From Candidatus Rokuibacteriota bacterium (GTDB lineage Bacteria > Methylomirabilota > Methylomirabilia > Rokubacteriales > CSP1-6): a stretch of 64,000 nucleotides of DNA. The position numbers were made by a program, and so were the translations under genes. Below are positions 9,451-19,987 of the stretch, one piece after another (the stretch's first letter is position 1; every line of letters begins with the position of its first letter). The notes beneath the pieces were generated by a model. It did no database searches. It was not told the origin of the DNA and saw nothing but the letters and a program-made list of their open reading frames with translations. The DNA lies in NCBI GenBank assembly GCA_003220345.1, contig QHSC01000082.1, positions 1-64,000 of the forward strand, read 5' to 3'.

Positions 9451-10464
9451 TCAGTCGGCCTGCCTTCTCAGGAACGCCGGGACATCCAGGTCCTCCTCGC
9501 TCGGCATGTCACCCTCGGCGCGGGCGTCGGCAGGCATCCTCCGGCGCCAGTGGCCAGAGGCCGGGGCGCTGCCGGTCCTGGGCGCCCGGGCCATGTCCAC
9601 GACCTTGCCCGCGGGCTGATTCGACTCCTTCCGCTCAGTGAAGCCCGTGGCGATCACGGTGATTCGCACCTCGTCCTGGAGGCTGGGGTCGATGACGGCG
9701 CCGAAGATGATGGCCGCCCGTGAAGTTCATGAGGATGCCGCGGGCGCCGTCGATCGAGGTCTCGTCGAGGAGCGGGCTCGCCACCGCCTTCTGCGCGGCC
9801 TCGACGGCCCGGTGCTCGCCCTTGCCCACGCCCGTGCCCATGAGGGCCATGCCCATGCCCGCCATGATGGTGCGCACGTCGGCGAAGTCCAGGTTGATGA
9901 GACCGGGGACGAGGATGAGATCCGAGATGCCTTGCACGGCCTGGAGGAGCACGGTGTCGGCGATGCGGAAGGCTTCCACGAGCGGGGTGCCGCGATCCAC
10001 CACGGCGAGAAGCCGCTGGTTGGGAATCGTGATGAGCGTGTCCACCACCCCCCGCAGCTCGGTCATCCCGGCTTCCGCCTGCTGGGCGCGGCGCCGGCCC
10101 TCGAAGGCGAACGGCTTGGTGACGACGGCCACGGTGAGGATGCCCAGCTCCTTGGCGGTGGCGGCCACGATGGGCGCCGAGCCGGTGCCCGTGCCGCCGC
10201 CCAGGCCCGCCGTCACGAACACCATGTCGGCGCCCTCGAGGAGCTTCTTGATCTGCTCGCGGTCCGCTTGATGGGGGCAGGCGAGGCGCGGAGGGCCTGC
10301 GAGTCCGTATTCGCCACGATGAACTCGACGCCGCTGAAGCGGGCCTCCATCATGCGGTTGATGGCGTTGGACCCGCCGCCGCCAAGGCCGATGACCTTGA
10401 TCTTGGCGTTGTCCCGCGTCTCCTCGAGCTCGAATACCGGCCGCCCCGCCCGTGGATGCTCCAT
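9451..10464 (-). pseudogene. ftsZ: FtsZ, interrupted by two internal frameshifting deletions as assembled
   Basis: N-terminal frame [66 protein letters not shown]; middle frame [32 protein letters not shown]...[13 protein letters not shown]-terminal frame [16 protein letters not shown]...[15 protein letters not shown]. Conserved blocks missing at about 10262-10267 and 9711-9719. Confidence 0.85.
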
Positions 10465-10558
10465 CGGCTCCTCCTTGACCGACCTGCGTGAGTAGCTTGG
10501 CCGGCCCCGCGGCAGCTGGAGGAACAGATCCCCCTGCCCCGGGACCCTGGGCCCCTTG

Positions 10559-11803
10559 CTAGAAGAGCTCACCGAACCAATCCCTCAGGCGTCGTCGCAT
10601 GCCCGACCCCGAGGTCGCGCCCGCCGCCTCTTCCGTCCCACTCGCGCGACGCCCGCGCGCGCCGTACAGGGCGAGGCCGACGCCCGTCGCGTGGATGGGA
10701 CTCTGCACGACGTCGTGGAGGCCGCCGATGCCCGTCGGCACTCCGCGCCGCACCGGGAGGTCGAAGATCTGCTCGGCCAGCTCGGGCACGCCCTGCATGA
10801 TCGCGGTGCCGCCGGTGACGACCACGCCGGCCGCCGCGGCATCCTCCAGGCCGGCCTTGGTGAGCTCCCGCGCCACGAGCGTGAAGATCTCCTCGACGCG
10901 CGGCTGGATGATCTCCGAGCAGATCTGGCGGGACAGCTCCCGCGCCTTTCTTCCGCCCACCGAAGGCACGCTGATGACCTCGTCCTCCCGGACCAGCGCG
11001 GTGAGCGCGCAGCCGTGCCGCTTCTTGAGCTCTTCGGCATCCGCGGTGGGCGTGCGAAGGCCGACGGCGACGTCGTTGGAGATGTGGTCGCCGCCCAACG
11101 GCAAGATGCCGGTGTACCACACGGCCCCGTCGCGGAAGAGGGCCACGTCGGTGGTGCCGCCGCCCAGATCGATCAGGAGGATCCCCAGCTCCTTCTCCTC
11201 CTCGGACAGGACGGCCTCCGCGGAGGCGAGCGGCTCCAGCACGATGTCCTGCACCTGCAGTCCCGCGCGGTTGACGCTGCGGACCACGTTGCGCACGGAG
11301 GTCGTGGCCCCCGTGACCAGGTGCACCTCCACTTCCAGGCGAACGCCTGACATGCCCAGGGGCTCCTTGACGCCGTCCTGGTCATCGACGAGATACGTCT
11401 GGGGCAGCGCGTGGATGATCTCGCGGTCCTGAGGCAGGTTGATGGCGCGGGCGGCATCCAGCGCCCGCTCGACGTCGGCGGGACTGACCTCGCGGTGCTT
11501 GCCGGAGACGGCGACCACGCCGCGGCTGTTGACGCCCCGGATGTGCCCGCCCGCCACTCCCGCGATGACGCTCGAGATCTCCACGCCCGCCATCTCCTCC
11601 GCATCGCCCACTGCCTGCTTGATGCTCTCCACGGTCGAGTCGATGTTGACGACCACGCCCTTGCGCAGGCCTCGCGACGGGCTCGTGCCCACCCCCACGA
11701 TGTCGAGGGTGCCGATGGACGACCACTCCGCGATGACACAGCAGATCTTCGTCGTGCCGACATCCAGCCCCGTGATGAGCTGCCGTCCTCTCGATCTCGC
11801 CAT
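10559..11803 (-). CDS. ftsA: Cell division protein FtsA
   Basis: [27 protein letters not shown]...[41 protein letters not shown]; last residues [13 protein letters not shown]. Confidence 0.95.
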   Translation of the reverse strand: MARSRGRQLITGLDVGTTKICCVIAEWSSIGTLDIVGVGTSPSRGLRKGVVVNIDSTVESIKQAVGDAEEMAGVEISSVIAGVAGGHIRGVNSRGVVAVSGKHREVSPADVERALDAARAINLPQDREIIHALPQTYLVDDQDGVKEPLGMSGVRLEVEVHLVTGATTSVRNVVRSVNRAGLQVQDIVLEPLASAEAVLSEEEKELGILLIDLGGGTTDVALFRDGAVWYTGILPLGGDHISNDVAVGLRTPTADAEELKKRHGCALTALVREDEVISVPSVGGRKARELSRQICSEIIQPRVEEIFTLVARELTKAGLEDAAAAGVVVTGGTAIMQGVPELAEQIFDLPVRRGVPTGIGGLHDVVQSPIHATGVGLALYGARGRRASGTEEAAGATSGSGMRRRLRDWFGELF

Positions 11804-11811
11804 GGCGCCCC

Positions 11812-12681
11812 CTACCTCGCCGCGGTTCTGAGCACGACCTGGTCGCGGAATCGCAGGTCGATGGACGTGACGGACTGGTTCGTGGCGCGCAGCTGCGCGG
11901 CCACGCGCTGGAGCCGCCCGAGCCGGCTTTCCCAGTCTTCCCGGCCCAGCCTGACCTCGACGCCGTTCACCATGTAGAGGACGGGCCCCTCGGGCCTGCT
12001 CACGTCGACCTCGGAGATCTCGCTCAAGAGCGAGCTCTGAGCGCGCTTGAGCGTACGTATGAGCGACAGTCCGGTCGCGACGCGGTCCGAGGGCACGCGA
12101 CCGTTCGGCGCGAGGTCCGAGGGGCTGAGCCCCGAGATGACGGGCGCGTCCATCGCCACCGGCCGCGCCTCGCCCGCCACGGCCACCCCTTGCTCGTCGA
12201 CCCACACGAGCTTGCCCGCCGCCTGGACGAGGGTGAACGGGCGTCGCTCTTCGACGAGCAGGGTGACGCGGTTCGGCAAGGCCCGGATCAGCTCGACGTG
12301 ACGCACGAGCGGGAGGGCCTCCACGCCGGCGACGGCCCGGCGAGCGTCGAGCGTCCAGAGACTCTGCCCGCGGGTGATGCCCGAGGCCCTCACGATCGCC
12401 TCGGCCGACAGGCGCTCCTGCCCGACCACCTCCACGCGCTCGACCGAGAACGGGGCCGTCCGCAGCAGCCACCGCGACTCCCATCCCGCCCCCGCCGCGA
12501 GGGTGGCCACCACCAGGGCCGCCCCAACCCACAGTCCGACGCGACGCGCGAGCCGAAGGACGCGCCGGCGCCGGCGCCGGCGGTCGAGCCGCTGTCCGGT
12601 CATGGCGGCGAGCGGCTCCGCGAGGTCGCCGAGACGGAGGGCCGCCCCGCGGGGTGAGAGAACCGCGCTCCGACCTCTCAT
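11812..12681 (-). CDS. ftsQ: Cell division protein FtsQ (POTRA)
   Basis: Single N-terminal TM, PFSVERVEVVGQERLSAEAIVRASGITRGQSLWTLDARRAVAGVEALPLVRHVELIRALPNRVTLLVEERRP; position between murB and ftsA. Confidence 0.9.
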   Translation of the reverse strand: MRGRSAVLSPRGAALRLGDLAEPLAAMTGQRLDRRRRRRRVLRLARRVGLWVGAALVVATLAAGAGWESRWLLRTAPFSVERVEVVGQERLSAEAIVRASGITRGQSLWTLDARRAVAGVEALPLVRHVELIRALPNRVTLLVEERRPFTLVQAAGKLVWVDEQGVAVAGEARPVAMDAPVISGLSPSDLAPNGRVPSDRVATGLSLIRTLKRAQSSLLSEISEVDVSRPEGPVLYMVNGVEVRLGREDWESRLGRLQRVAAQLRATNQSVTSIDLRFRDQVVLRTAAR

Positions 12682-12694
12682 GTCCCGTCCGACC

Positions 12695-13576
12695 TCACTT
12701 GTCTCCCATGATGCGGATCTCGGGCTCGAGGGTGAGCCCGAAGTGGTTCTGCACCCGCTCGCGCGTGATCTCCATGAGACCCAGGATGTCCGCGGCGGTG
12801 GCGCCACCCCGGTTGACGATGAAGTTGGCGTGCTTGGCCGAGATCTCGGCGCCGTTGTGCCGCTTGCCCTTCAAGCCGACCTTCTCGATGAGGCGGGCCG
12901 CCACCTCGCTCTGCGGGTTCTTCCACACGCATCCCGCGGAGGCGAGGGCGAGCGGCTGCGTCGACTTCTTGTGCTTGAGGCGCTGGCGCATGTCCTTCTG
13001 GATCTCTGCCTGGGGTCGGCGATGGAGCTGCAGCCGCGCGCCCACCAGCACGGCGCCGGGCGGCGCGAAGAAGGCGCGGTGGCCGAAGCTGCCGTTGTTG
13101 GGCTTGAACTCGCCCAGGGTGCCGTCCGGGTGCAGGAAGTACACGGCGGAGATAAAGTCGCCGATCCAGCCATCGGGTGTGCCCGCGTTCATGGCCACGG
13201 CGCCGCCGATGGTGGCGGGAATGCCCACCAGGCACTCGATCCCGCCGAGGTTCAGAGCGGCCGCCTCGCGGATCAAGGCGGAGAGACCGACCCCGGCGCC
13301 CGCCACCGCTTCCTCGCCACGGAAGTCGGCGCGACCCAGACAGCCCTCGAGCTTGAGCACCACGCCGCGGATGCCGCGGTCGCGGACGAGGAGGTTGTTG
13401 CCGCCGCCCACGATCTCGACGGGCAGCTGCTCGCGCTCGGCGAACCCCAGCGCCAGCCGGATGTCCTCGACGTCCTGGGGGACCACGAAGATGTCCGCGG
13501 GCCCCCCGATGCGCAAGGAGGTATGGAAGCTGAGGGGCTCCTTGAACCGTACCTCGCCCCGAATCTCTCCGAGCAT
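12695..13576 (-). CDS. murB: UDP-N-acetylenolpyruvoylglucosamine reductase
   Basis: FHTSLRIGGPADIFVVPQDVEDI, VEIVGGGNNLLVRDRGIRGVVLKL, GIPATIGGAVAMNAG. Confidence 0.95.
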   Translation of the reverse strand: MLGEIRGEVRFKEPLSFHTSLRIGGPADIFVVPQDVEDIRLALGFAEREQLPVEIVGGGNNLLVRDRGIRGVVLKLEGCLGRADFRGEEAVAGAGVGLSALIREAAALNLGGIECLVGIPATIGGAVAMNAGTPDGWIGDFISAVYFLHPDGTLGEFKPNNGSFGHRAFFAPPGAVLVGARLQLHRRPQAEIQKDMRQRLKHKKSTQPLALASAGCVWKNPQSEVAARLIEKVGLKGKRHNGAEISAKHANFIVNRGGATAADILGLMEITRERVQNHFGLTLEPEIRIMGDK

Positions 13577-14976
13577 TAGGTCCTCCTGTTGGACGGGTCA
13601 GGCATGTCGCCCAGGCGCGCAAGGAGCTCCGCCCCGAGCTGGCCGACGTCACCAGCGCCGAGGGTGAGCACGAGATCGCCGGGACGCGTGGATTCGCAGA
13701 GATAGTTGAGGATGCCGGGGCGGTCGCCATCCATGTAGAGCACCTCGCGGTGCCCATGGGCGCGGATGCCGTCGGCGAGGTCGCGCGCGTGGACGCCAGG
13801 GATCGGCGCCTCACCGGCCGCGTAGATGTCCATCACGATCAGCACATCGGACTGGTAGAACGCGGTGAGAAACTCCTGCCGCAGAGCTTGGGTCCGTGAG
13901 TACCGGTGAGGCTGGAACACCGTGATGACGCGCCGGTCGAACCCGGCCTTGGCGGCGGCCAGGGTGGCGTGGATCTCGGCAGGATGATGCCCGTAGTCAT
14001 CGACCACGAGGACGCCCGCGGCCTCGCCGCGGATCTGGAAACGGCGCTGGACGCCCGCGAAGGCGCCCAGGGCCTGCTGGATTCGCTCGAAGGGCGCCTC
14101 GAGATCGAGGCCGACGCCGACGGCGGCGAGGGCATTGAGGACGTTGTGGCGGCCCGGCACCTGGATCGAGATGGACCCCAGGACACGGCCACGATGCAGG
14201 ACCTCGAACTGGGACTGCACGCCGGAGAACGAGAGGCGCCGGGCGGTGAGATCCGCGCCCGACTCGAGCCCGTAGGTGATCACGCGCTTCTCGATCTGGG
14301 GGATCATCTGCTGGATGTTGGGCTGGTCGAGGCAGAGCACGGCCGACCCGTAGAACGGCACCTTGTTGACGAAGGCCAGGAAGGCCGTCCGGATCGCGTC
14401 CAGATCGGCGTAGTGGTCCAGGTGCTCCGCATCCACGGTGGTGACCACGGCGATGGTCGGCGTGAGCTTGAGAAAGGAGCCATCCGACTCGTCGGCCTCG
14501 GCGACCAGGAACTCGCCGCGCCCGAGGCGGGCATTGGTGCCCAGCCCGTGGATGCGGCCGCCCACGACCACCGTGGGATCGAGCCCCGCCGCGCCGAGCA
14601 CCGCCGCCACCATGGAGGTGGTGGTGGTCTTGCCATGGGTGCCCGCGATGGCGATGCCGTACTTGAGCCGCATGAGCTCGGCCAGCATCTCGGCCCGTGG
14701 AATGACGGGCACGCCCCGCTGCCTCGCCACCTGGACCTCGACATTGTCGCGGGCCACCGCCGAGGAGTAGACGACCACGTGCGCGCCCTCGACGTGACTG
14801 GGCTCGTGGCCGAGGAACACCTTGGCCCCGAGCCGCTCCAGTCGCTCGACGAGCTCGCTGCGCTTCTGATCGGAGCCGGTGACGCGATAGCCCAGGTTCA
14901 GGAGCACCTCGGCGATCCCGCTCATGCCGACGCCGCCGATGCCCACGAAATGAATCTGCTGGTATTTCTTGTACAC
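13576..14976 (-). CDS. murC: UDP-N-acetylmuramate--L-alanine ligase
   Basis: [74 protein letters not shown] start 14976. Confidence 0.95.
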   Translation of the reverse strand: MYKKYQQIHFVGIGGVGMSGIAEVLLNLGYRVTGSDQKRSELVERLERLGAKVFLGHEPSHVEGAHVVVYSSAVARDNVEVQVARQRGVPVIPRAEMLAELMRLKYGIAIAGTHGKTTTTSMVAAVLGAAGLDPTVVVGGRIHGLGTNARLGRGEFLVAEADESDGSFLKLTPTIAVVTTVDAEHLDHYADLDAIRTAFLAFVNKVPFYGSAVLCLDQPNIQQMIPQIEKRVITYGLESGADLTARRLSFSGVQSQFEVLHRGRVLGSISIQVPGRHNVLNALAAVGVGLDLEAPFERIQQALGAFAGVQRRFQIRGEAAGVLVVDDYGHHPAEIHATLAAAKAGFDRRVITVFQPHRYSRTQALRQEFLTAFYQSDVLIVMDIYAAGEAPIPGVHARDLADGIRAHGHREVLYMDGDRPGILNYLCESTRPGDLVLTLGAGDVGQLGAELLARLGDMPDPSNRRT

Positions 14977-14979
14977 GGC

Positions 14980-16080
14980 TCAGGCCGTTCCCGTGTGCTG
15001 CGAGATGTTGAGCAAGATGCCCGTGGAGAAGAGCGTCATGGTCAGGGCGGACCCGCCGAAGGAGATGAAGGGCAGCGGGAGCCCTTTGGTGGGCAAGAGT
15101 CCCGTGACCACGCCCAGGTTCACGAGGGTCTGGGTGGCGAGCATGATGGTGAGCCCGAGGGCGAGATAGGCGCCGAAGGGCTCGGGCGCGCGGAGGCCGA
15201 TGCGCAGGCCCCGCCAGATGAGGACGGCGAAGAGCCCGACCACCACGAGGGCCCCCATCGCCCCCAGCTCCTCGCCGATGATGGCGAAGATGAAATCGGT
15301 GTGGGACTCGGGGAGATAGAAGAGCTTCTGCTTGGACTCGCCCAGGCCGCGCCCGAGCCAGCCGCCCGAGCCCAGGGCGAGGAAGGACTGGATGATCTGG
15401 AAGCCTGAATTCTGCGGATCGTTCCAGGGGTTCAAGAAGGCGGCCACGCGCCGGAGACGATACGGCTTCATGGCGATGGCGACGGCGGCCAGGGGCAAGG
15501 CCGCGCCGGCGATCAGCCCCATGTGCGCGGGCCGCGCCCCGCCCAGATACGCCAGGGCGAGCGTCAGCACGATGAGCACCACGGCATTGCCCATGTCGGG
15601 CTGGAGCATGGTCAGTCCAGCCATGGCGCCCGCCATCAGGAGCAGGGGAAGGAGGCCCCGCGCGAAGCTCTCCACCACCTCGCCGCGGCGGGCGAGAAAG
15701 GAGGCGAGGTAGAGGAGGAGCGAGAGCTTGGCCAGCTCGACGGGCTGGAAGGACACCGGCCCGAGGCGAAGCCACCGTCGCGTGCCGTTGATCTCCTGGC
15801 CGAAGGGCGGAACGAGCACGAGGACGAGGAGCGCGAACGACAGCACGAGAAGCGGGGCGACCAGGCGCTGGAGCCGCCGGTAGTCGAAGCAGAGTCCCGC
15901 GAAGAGCGCGATCATCCCCAGGCCTGCCCAGACGCCCTGCTTCTTCAGGAAGTGCCCGGGATCGTGGAAGCGGTCGGCGGCCATGATGGCCGAGGCCGAG
16001 TACACCATCACCACGCCGATCGACACCAGCGCCAGGACCACGCCGAAGAGCGAGAGATCGGGCGTAAGTCGTCGAGGCAT
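14980..16080 (-). CDS. ftsW: FtsW/SEDS family peptidoglycan glycosyltransferase
   Basis: VVMVYSASAIMAADRF, INGTRRWLRLGPVSFQPVELAKLSLLLYLASFLARR, LPTKGLPLPFISFGGSALTMTLFSTGILLNIS; start ATG at 16080 overlapping the murD stop. Confidence 0.94.
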   Translation of the reverse strand: MPRRLTPDLSLFGVVLALVSIGVVMVYSASAIMAADRFHDPGHFLKKQGVWAGLGMIALFAGLCFDYRRLQRLVAPLLVLSFALLVLVLVPPFGQEINGTRRWLRLGPVSFQPVELAKLSLLLYLASFLARRGEVVESFARGLLPLLLMAGAMAGLTMLQPDMGNAVVLIVLTLALAYLGGARPAHMGLIAGAALPLAAVAIAMKPYRLRRVAAFLNPWNDPQNSGFQIIQSFLALGSGGWLGRGLGESKQKLFYLPESHTDFIFAIIGEELGAMGALVVVGLFAVLIWRGLRIGLRAPEPFGAYLALGLTIMLATQTLVNLGVVTGLLPTKGLPLPFISFGGSALTMTLFSTGILLNISQHTGTA

Positions 16081-17504
16081 TAGGAAGCGAACTCGCGCAC
16101 GATGTTCTTGAACACTTCGCCGCGATGCTCGTAGTTGTCGAACATGTCGAAGGAAGCGCAGGCGGGCGAGAGGAGCACCACGTCCCCGATCCGGGCGGCC
16201 TCTCGCGCGGCCGCCACCGCGTCCTGCATGGAGCCCGCGTCTTGGCACGGCACCCCCGCCGGCTCGAGCGCGGCGCGGATCTGATCGCGGTCCGCGCCGA
16301 TGAGCACCGCGCGCTTCACGCGGCCGCGGGCTGCCTCGGCGAGGGGGCGAAAGTCCTGCCCCTTGCCCTTGCCGCCCGCGATGAGGACGACGGGCTCGGA
16401 GAAGCTCTCGAGGGCCTTGATGGTCGAGGCGACATTAGTGCCCTTGGAGTCGTTGTAGTAGCCGACCCCGCGCTCGTCGAGGACCCGCTCGATCCGGTGC
16501 GCGACGGCGCGGAAGGCCGCGATGCCGCGCCGGATGCTCTCGGGGCTCAAGCCCGTCCACAGCGCGCAGGCGGTGGCGGCGAGGACGTTCTCGACGTTGT
16601 GCTGGCCGCGCAGCGGGATGTCCGCGAGCGGGCAGATCTCCTCGACGTGGCCGTTCAGCTTGGCCACGATGGCGCCGCTCCGCACGAAGACGCCGTGATC
16701 GAGGGCGCGCAGCCGGCTGAACCAGAGGACGCGCGCGCGGGTGCGCGGGGCGAGGGCCGCCGTGACGGGATCGTCGGCGTTGAGCACGGCGCAGTCCGCC
16801 GCGGTTTGGTTGGCGAAGATCCTCGCCTTGGCCTCGACGTAGCGATCGACCGTTCCGTGCCGGTCGAGGTGATCGGGGGTGACGTTGAGCACGACGGCCA
16901 CCCGCGGCCGCAGGAGCTCGATCGCCTCGAGCTGAAAGCTCGACGCCTCCGCCACGATGAGGCCGTCGGCGGGGAAGTCCAGGGCGTGGGCGGAGAGCGG
17001 GGTGCCGATATTGCCGCCCACGAGGACGGGCCTCACCGTTCCGCCCACGAGCTCGCCCGTGAGGGCGGTCGTGGTCGTCTTGCCGTTGGTGCCCGTGATG
17101 GCGATGAGATCGGCTTCCATGACGCGCCAGCCGAGCTCGAGCTCGCTGATGACGGGCACGCTGCGGGCGCGGGCGGCCTCGAGCACGGGCAACTCGAGGG
17201 GCACCCCCGGACTGGCGACGACCAGCTCGGCGCCTTCGAAGGCGGCGTCCGGATGGCCGTTCACCCAGAGGCGACAGCCGAGCTGCTCGAGCTCCTGCGC
17301 CTCGCGGGAAAGCGATTCGAGACGGCCCGAGTCGGACGCCAGGACGCGGCCGCCGAGCCGGCGGATCAGCCGGGCTGCGGCCACCCCGCTTCGCGCCAGG
17401 CCCACCACGGCCACGGTGCGCTCGGCCAGCCACTGCCGGTAGCCCTGGCCCCGCTCCCCCGTCATGTGATCCTCGTCCGCCGTCTCGGCCGTGAGCGTGA
17501 TCAC
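16080..17504 (-). CDS. murD: UDP-N-acetylmuramoylalanine--D-glutamate ligase
   Basis: VAVVGLARSGVAAARLIRRLGGRVLASD, AITGTNGKTTTTALTGELV, VLNVTPDHLDRHG, YYNDSKGTNVASTIKALESF; exact start uncertain. Confidence 0.94.
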   Translation of the reverse strand: MITLTAETADEDHMTGERGQGYRQWLAERTVAVVGLARSGVAAARLIRRLGGRVLASDSGRLESLSREAQELEQLGCRLWVNGHPDAAFEGAELVVASPGVPLELPVLEAARARSVPVISELELGWRVMEADLIAITGTNGKTTTTALTGELVGGTVRPVLVGGNIGTPLSAHALDFPADGLIVAEASSFQLEAIELLRPRVAVVLNVTPDHLDRHGTVDRYVEAKARIFANQTAADCAVLNADDPVTAALAPRTRARVLWFSRLRALDHGVFVRSGAIVAKLNGHVEEICPLADIPLRGQHNVENVLAATACALWTGLSPESIRRGIAAFRAVAHRIERVLDERGVGYYNDSKGTNVASTIKALESFSEPVVLIAGGKGKGQDFRPLAEAARGRVKRAVLIGADRDQIRAALEPAGVPCQDAGSMQDAVAAAREAARIGDVVLLSPACASFDMFDNYEHRGEVFKNIVREFAS

Positions 17505-17508
17505 CGGC

Positions 17509-18588
17509 CTACCTCAGCTTGAGGGTGGTCAGCGCGAGAAGCGCCAACATGAACGACACGATCCAGAACCGCACGATGATCTTCGGCTCGGGCCACCCCT
17601 GCATCTCGTAGTGATGATGGAGGGGGGCCATGCGGAAGAAGCGCTTGCCCGTGAGCTTGAAGTAGCCGACCTGGATGATGACGGAAGCGGCCTCGACCAC
17701 GTAGAGCCCGCCGATGAGCGGGAGGAGCAGCTCCGCCTTGGTCAGCACGGCGAGGGTCCCGATGGCCCCGCCCAGGGCGAGCGAGCCCACGTCGCCCATG
17801 AAGACCTGCGCCGGGTAGCTGTTGAACCAGAGGAAGCCCACGGCGGCGCCCACGAGGGCCCCGCAGAAGATCGTCAGCTCGCCCGTGCCCTTGACGTTCA
17901 GGATCTTGAGGTACTCGGCCGCCCGGAAATTGCCCGTGAGATAGCAGATGATGGCGAAGGCCCCGCCCGCCATCACGATGGGCCCGATGGCCAGACCGTC
18001 CAGACCATCGGTGAGATTGACGGCGTTGGACGACCCCACGATCACGAGGAGCGCGAAGGGGATCCAGAGCCAGCCCAGGGTGAGGAGCCAGCCCTTGAAG
18101 AAGGGGATGGCGAGGCCCGTCGTGAAGCCGTCGGGCGGCCAGACGTAGAGCCAGCCCATCAGCGCGGTGACCAGAAGGATCTGCGCGCCGAATTTCTGCT
18201 TGGCGGAGATGCCCTTCCTGGTCTTGAGCTTTCGCCAGTCGTCGAGGAGACCGATGACCGCGAAGCCCGCCGTGGCCAGGATGAGCACCCAGACGTACCG
18301 ATTGTGGAGATTCGTCCACAGGAGCGTCGAGATCAGCAGGGCGGCCAGAATCACGAGACCGCCCATGGTCGGAGTGCCCGCCTTGCTGCGGTGCCGCTCC
18401 GGCGTGTCCTCGCGAATGGTCTCGCCCCCGCGCTGGAGCGCGCGCAGCCGTCCGATCAGCCAGGGCCCGAGGACGAACGAGATCACGATCGCCGTCACCG
18501 TCGCCATGGCCGTGCGGAAGGTGATGTAGCGGAAGACGTTGAAGAGGATGCTGTCCTTGGCGAGCGGCACGAGGAGGTCGTAGAGCAT
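17509..18588 (-). CDS. mraY: Phospho-N-acetylmuramoyl-pentapeptide-transferase
   Basis: MLYDLLVPLAKDSILFNVFRYITFRTAMATVTA, KAGTPTMGGLVIL, NAVNLTDGLDGLAIGPI, MAPLHHHYEMQGWPEPKIIVRFWI. Confidence 0.96.
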   Translation of the reverse strand: MLYDLLVPLAKDSILFNVFRYITFRTAMATVTAIVISFVLGPWLIGRLRALQRGGETIREDTPERHRSKAGTPTMGGLVILAALLISTLLWTNLHNRYVWVLILATAGFAVIGLLDDWRKLKTRKGISAKQKFGAQILLVTALMGWLYVWPPDGFTTGLAIPFFKGWLLTLGWLWIPFALLVIVGSSNAVNLTDGLDGLAIGPIVMAGGAFAIICYLTGNFRAAEYLKILNVKGTGELTIFCGALVGAAVGFLWFNSYPAQVFMGDVGSLALGGAIGTLAVLTKAELLLPLIGGLYVVEAASVIIQVGYFKLTGKRFFRMAPLHHHYEMQGWPEPKIIVRFWIVSFMLALLALTTLKLR

Positions 18589-19979
18589 CAGCCATCCTCC
18601 CCTCCGAAGCGGGCCATGAGCGCATCCACCACGCGCTCCATGCGCATCCCGCGGGAGCCCTTGATCAGCACGGCATCCCCCGGGGCGAGGCGCTTGAGGA
18701 GCAGGACGACGGTGTCCTCGAAGGTCGCCGCGTGATGGCTCTCGACCAGCCCAGCCTCGCGCGCCGCCTCGACCGCGGTGCCGCACCAGAACCCAAGCCC
18801 GATGAACTCGGCGACCCCGGCGACGGCCACGGCCCGGCCCATTTCCCGGTGTTCGGTCGCGGCGATGGATCCCAGCTCGAGCATGTCGCCGAGGACGACC
18901 ACGCGACGACGCCCGCCCGCCGAGGCCCGGAGCGTCTCGAGGGCGGCCCGGACGGACACGGGATTGGAGTTGTACGTATCGTCGAGGATGAGGAGCGCCC
19001 CCGCCCGACGCCACACGCAGCGTCCCCTGGCGGGGCGCGCCGCTTCGAGCCCGGCGACGATCGCCTCGAGAGGCAGCCCGAGCGCGACACCCACGCCGGC
19101 GGCGGCGAGGGCGTTGGTGACATTGTGCCGTCCGGAGAAGCGCAGGCGAACCGGGCGCCGTCCCTCCGCCGTCTCGACCTCGAAGCCGACCCCGTCGGAC
19201 GACTCGCTCACCTGTCCCAGCGCGCGTACATCGGCCGCGCTCCGAGCGCTGACCGTCCACACGCGTGCCCGCGTCTGCGCGGCCATGGCGCGAACGCGCG
19301 GGTCGTCGGCGTTGAGCACGGCCGCTCCGTCATCCGGCAGGGCCTGCACGAGCGCGCTCTTCTCGCGCTGAACGTCGTCGAGCGAGCCCAGGAACTCCGT
19401 GTGCGCGCTCGATACGGTGGTGACAGCGGCGATGGTCGGACGGGCGATCCCGGCCAGGGCCGCGATCTCCCCCGGGTGGTTCGTGCCGATCTCGATGGCC
19501 GCGGCCGTGTGCTCCGCGGTGAGCTTGAGCAAGGTGAGGGGCAGGCCCCACTGATTGTTGAAGCTCGACTCTGGCTTGAGCACGGGCCCGCGCGTCGCGA
19601 GCACGGCCGCCATCATCTCCTTGGTCGTCGTCTTGCCGTTCGACCCCGTCACCGCCGCCACGGGAATGGCGAAGCGCGCGCGGTGCCAGGCGCCCAGACG
19701 TCCCAGCGCCCGCGTCGTATCGTCCACGAGGACCACGGGCACGCCGGGCGGCAGATCGTCGGACACGGCGTCGACCACGAGGCAGGCGGCGCCCCGCCCC
19801 ACGGCCTCGCGCAGAAAGGCATGGCCGTCGAGGCGCTCGCCACGGATGGCGAAGAAGGCCTCGCCGATGCCGAGGCTGCGGCTGTCGATCGACACGCCGC
19901 TCACCGCGATGCCGAGATCGCCGCCGAGGAGCGCGCCCCCGGTGCCCCGGACGATGTCTTCCACGCTGAATGCCGGCAT
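18588..19979 (-). CDS. murF: UDP-N-acetylmuramoyl-tripeptide--D-alanyl-D-alanine ligase
   Basis: GVSIDSRSLGIGEAFFAIRGERLDGHAFL, AVTGSNGKTTTKEMMAAVL, LILDDTYNSNPVSVRAALETL. Confidence 0.95.
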   Translation of the reverse strand: MPAFSVEDIVRGTGGALLGGDLGIAVSGVSIDSRSLGIGEAFFAIRGERLDGHAFLREAVGRGAACLVVDAVSDDLPPGVPVVLVDDTTRALGRLGAWHRARFAIPVAAVTGSNGKTTTKEMMAAVLATRGPVLKPESSFNNQWGLPLTLLKLTAEHTAAAIEIGTNHPGEIAALAGIARPTIAAVTTVSSAHTEFLGSLDDVQREKSALVQALPDDGAAVLNADDPRVRAMAAQTRARVWTVSARSAADVRALGQVSESSDGVGFEVETAEGRRPVRLRFSGRHNVTNALAAAGVGVALGLPLEAIVAGLEAARPARGRCVWRRAGALLILDDTYNSNPVSVRAALETLRASAGGRRRVVVLGDMLELGSIAATEHREMGRAVAVAGVAEFIGLGFWCGTAVEAAREAGLVESHHAATFEDTVVLLLKRLAPGDAVLIKGSRGMRMERVVDALMARFGGEDG

Positions 19980-19987
19980 GCGCCGTC

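Noticed and set aside
9635-10225. Programmed ribosomal frameshifting as the explanation for ftsZ
   Set aside because: Conserved residues are missing at both junctions, not just the frame changed; frameshifting would not restore them.
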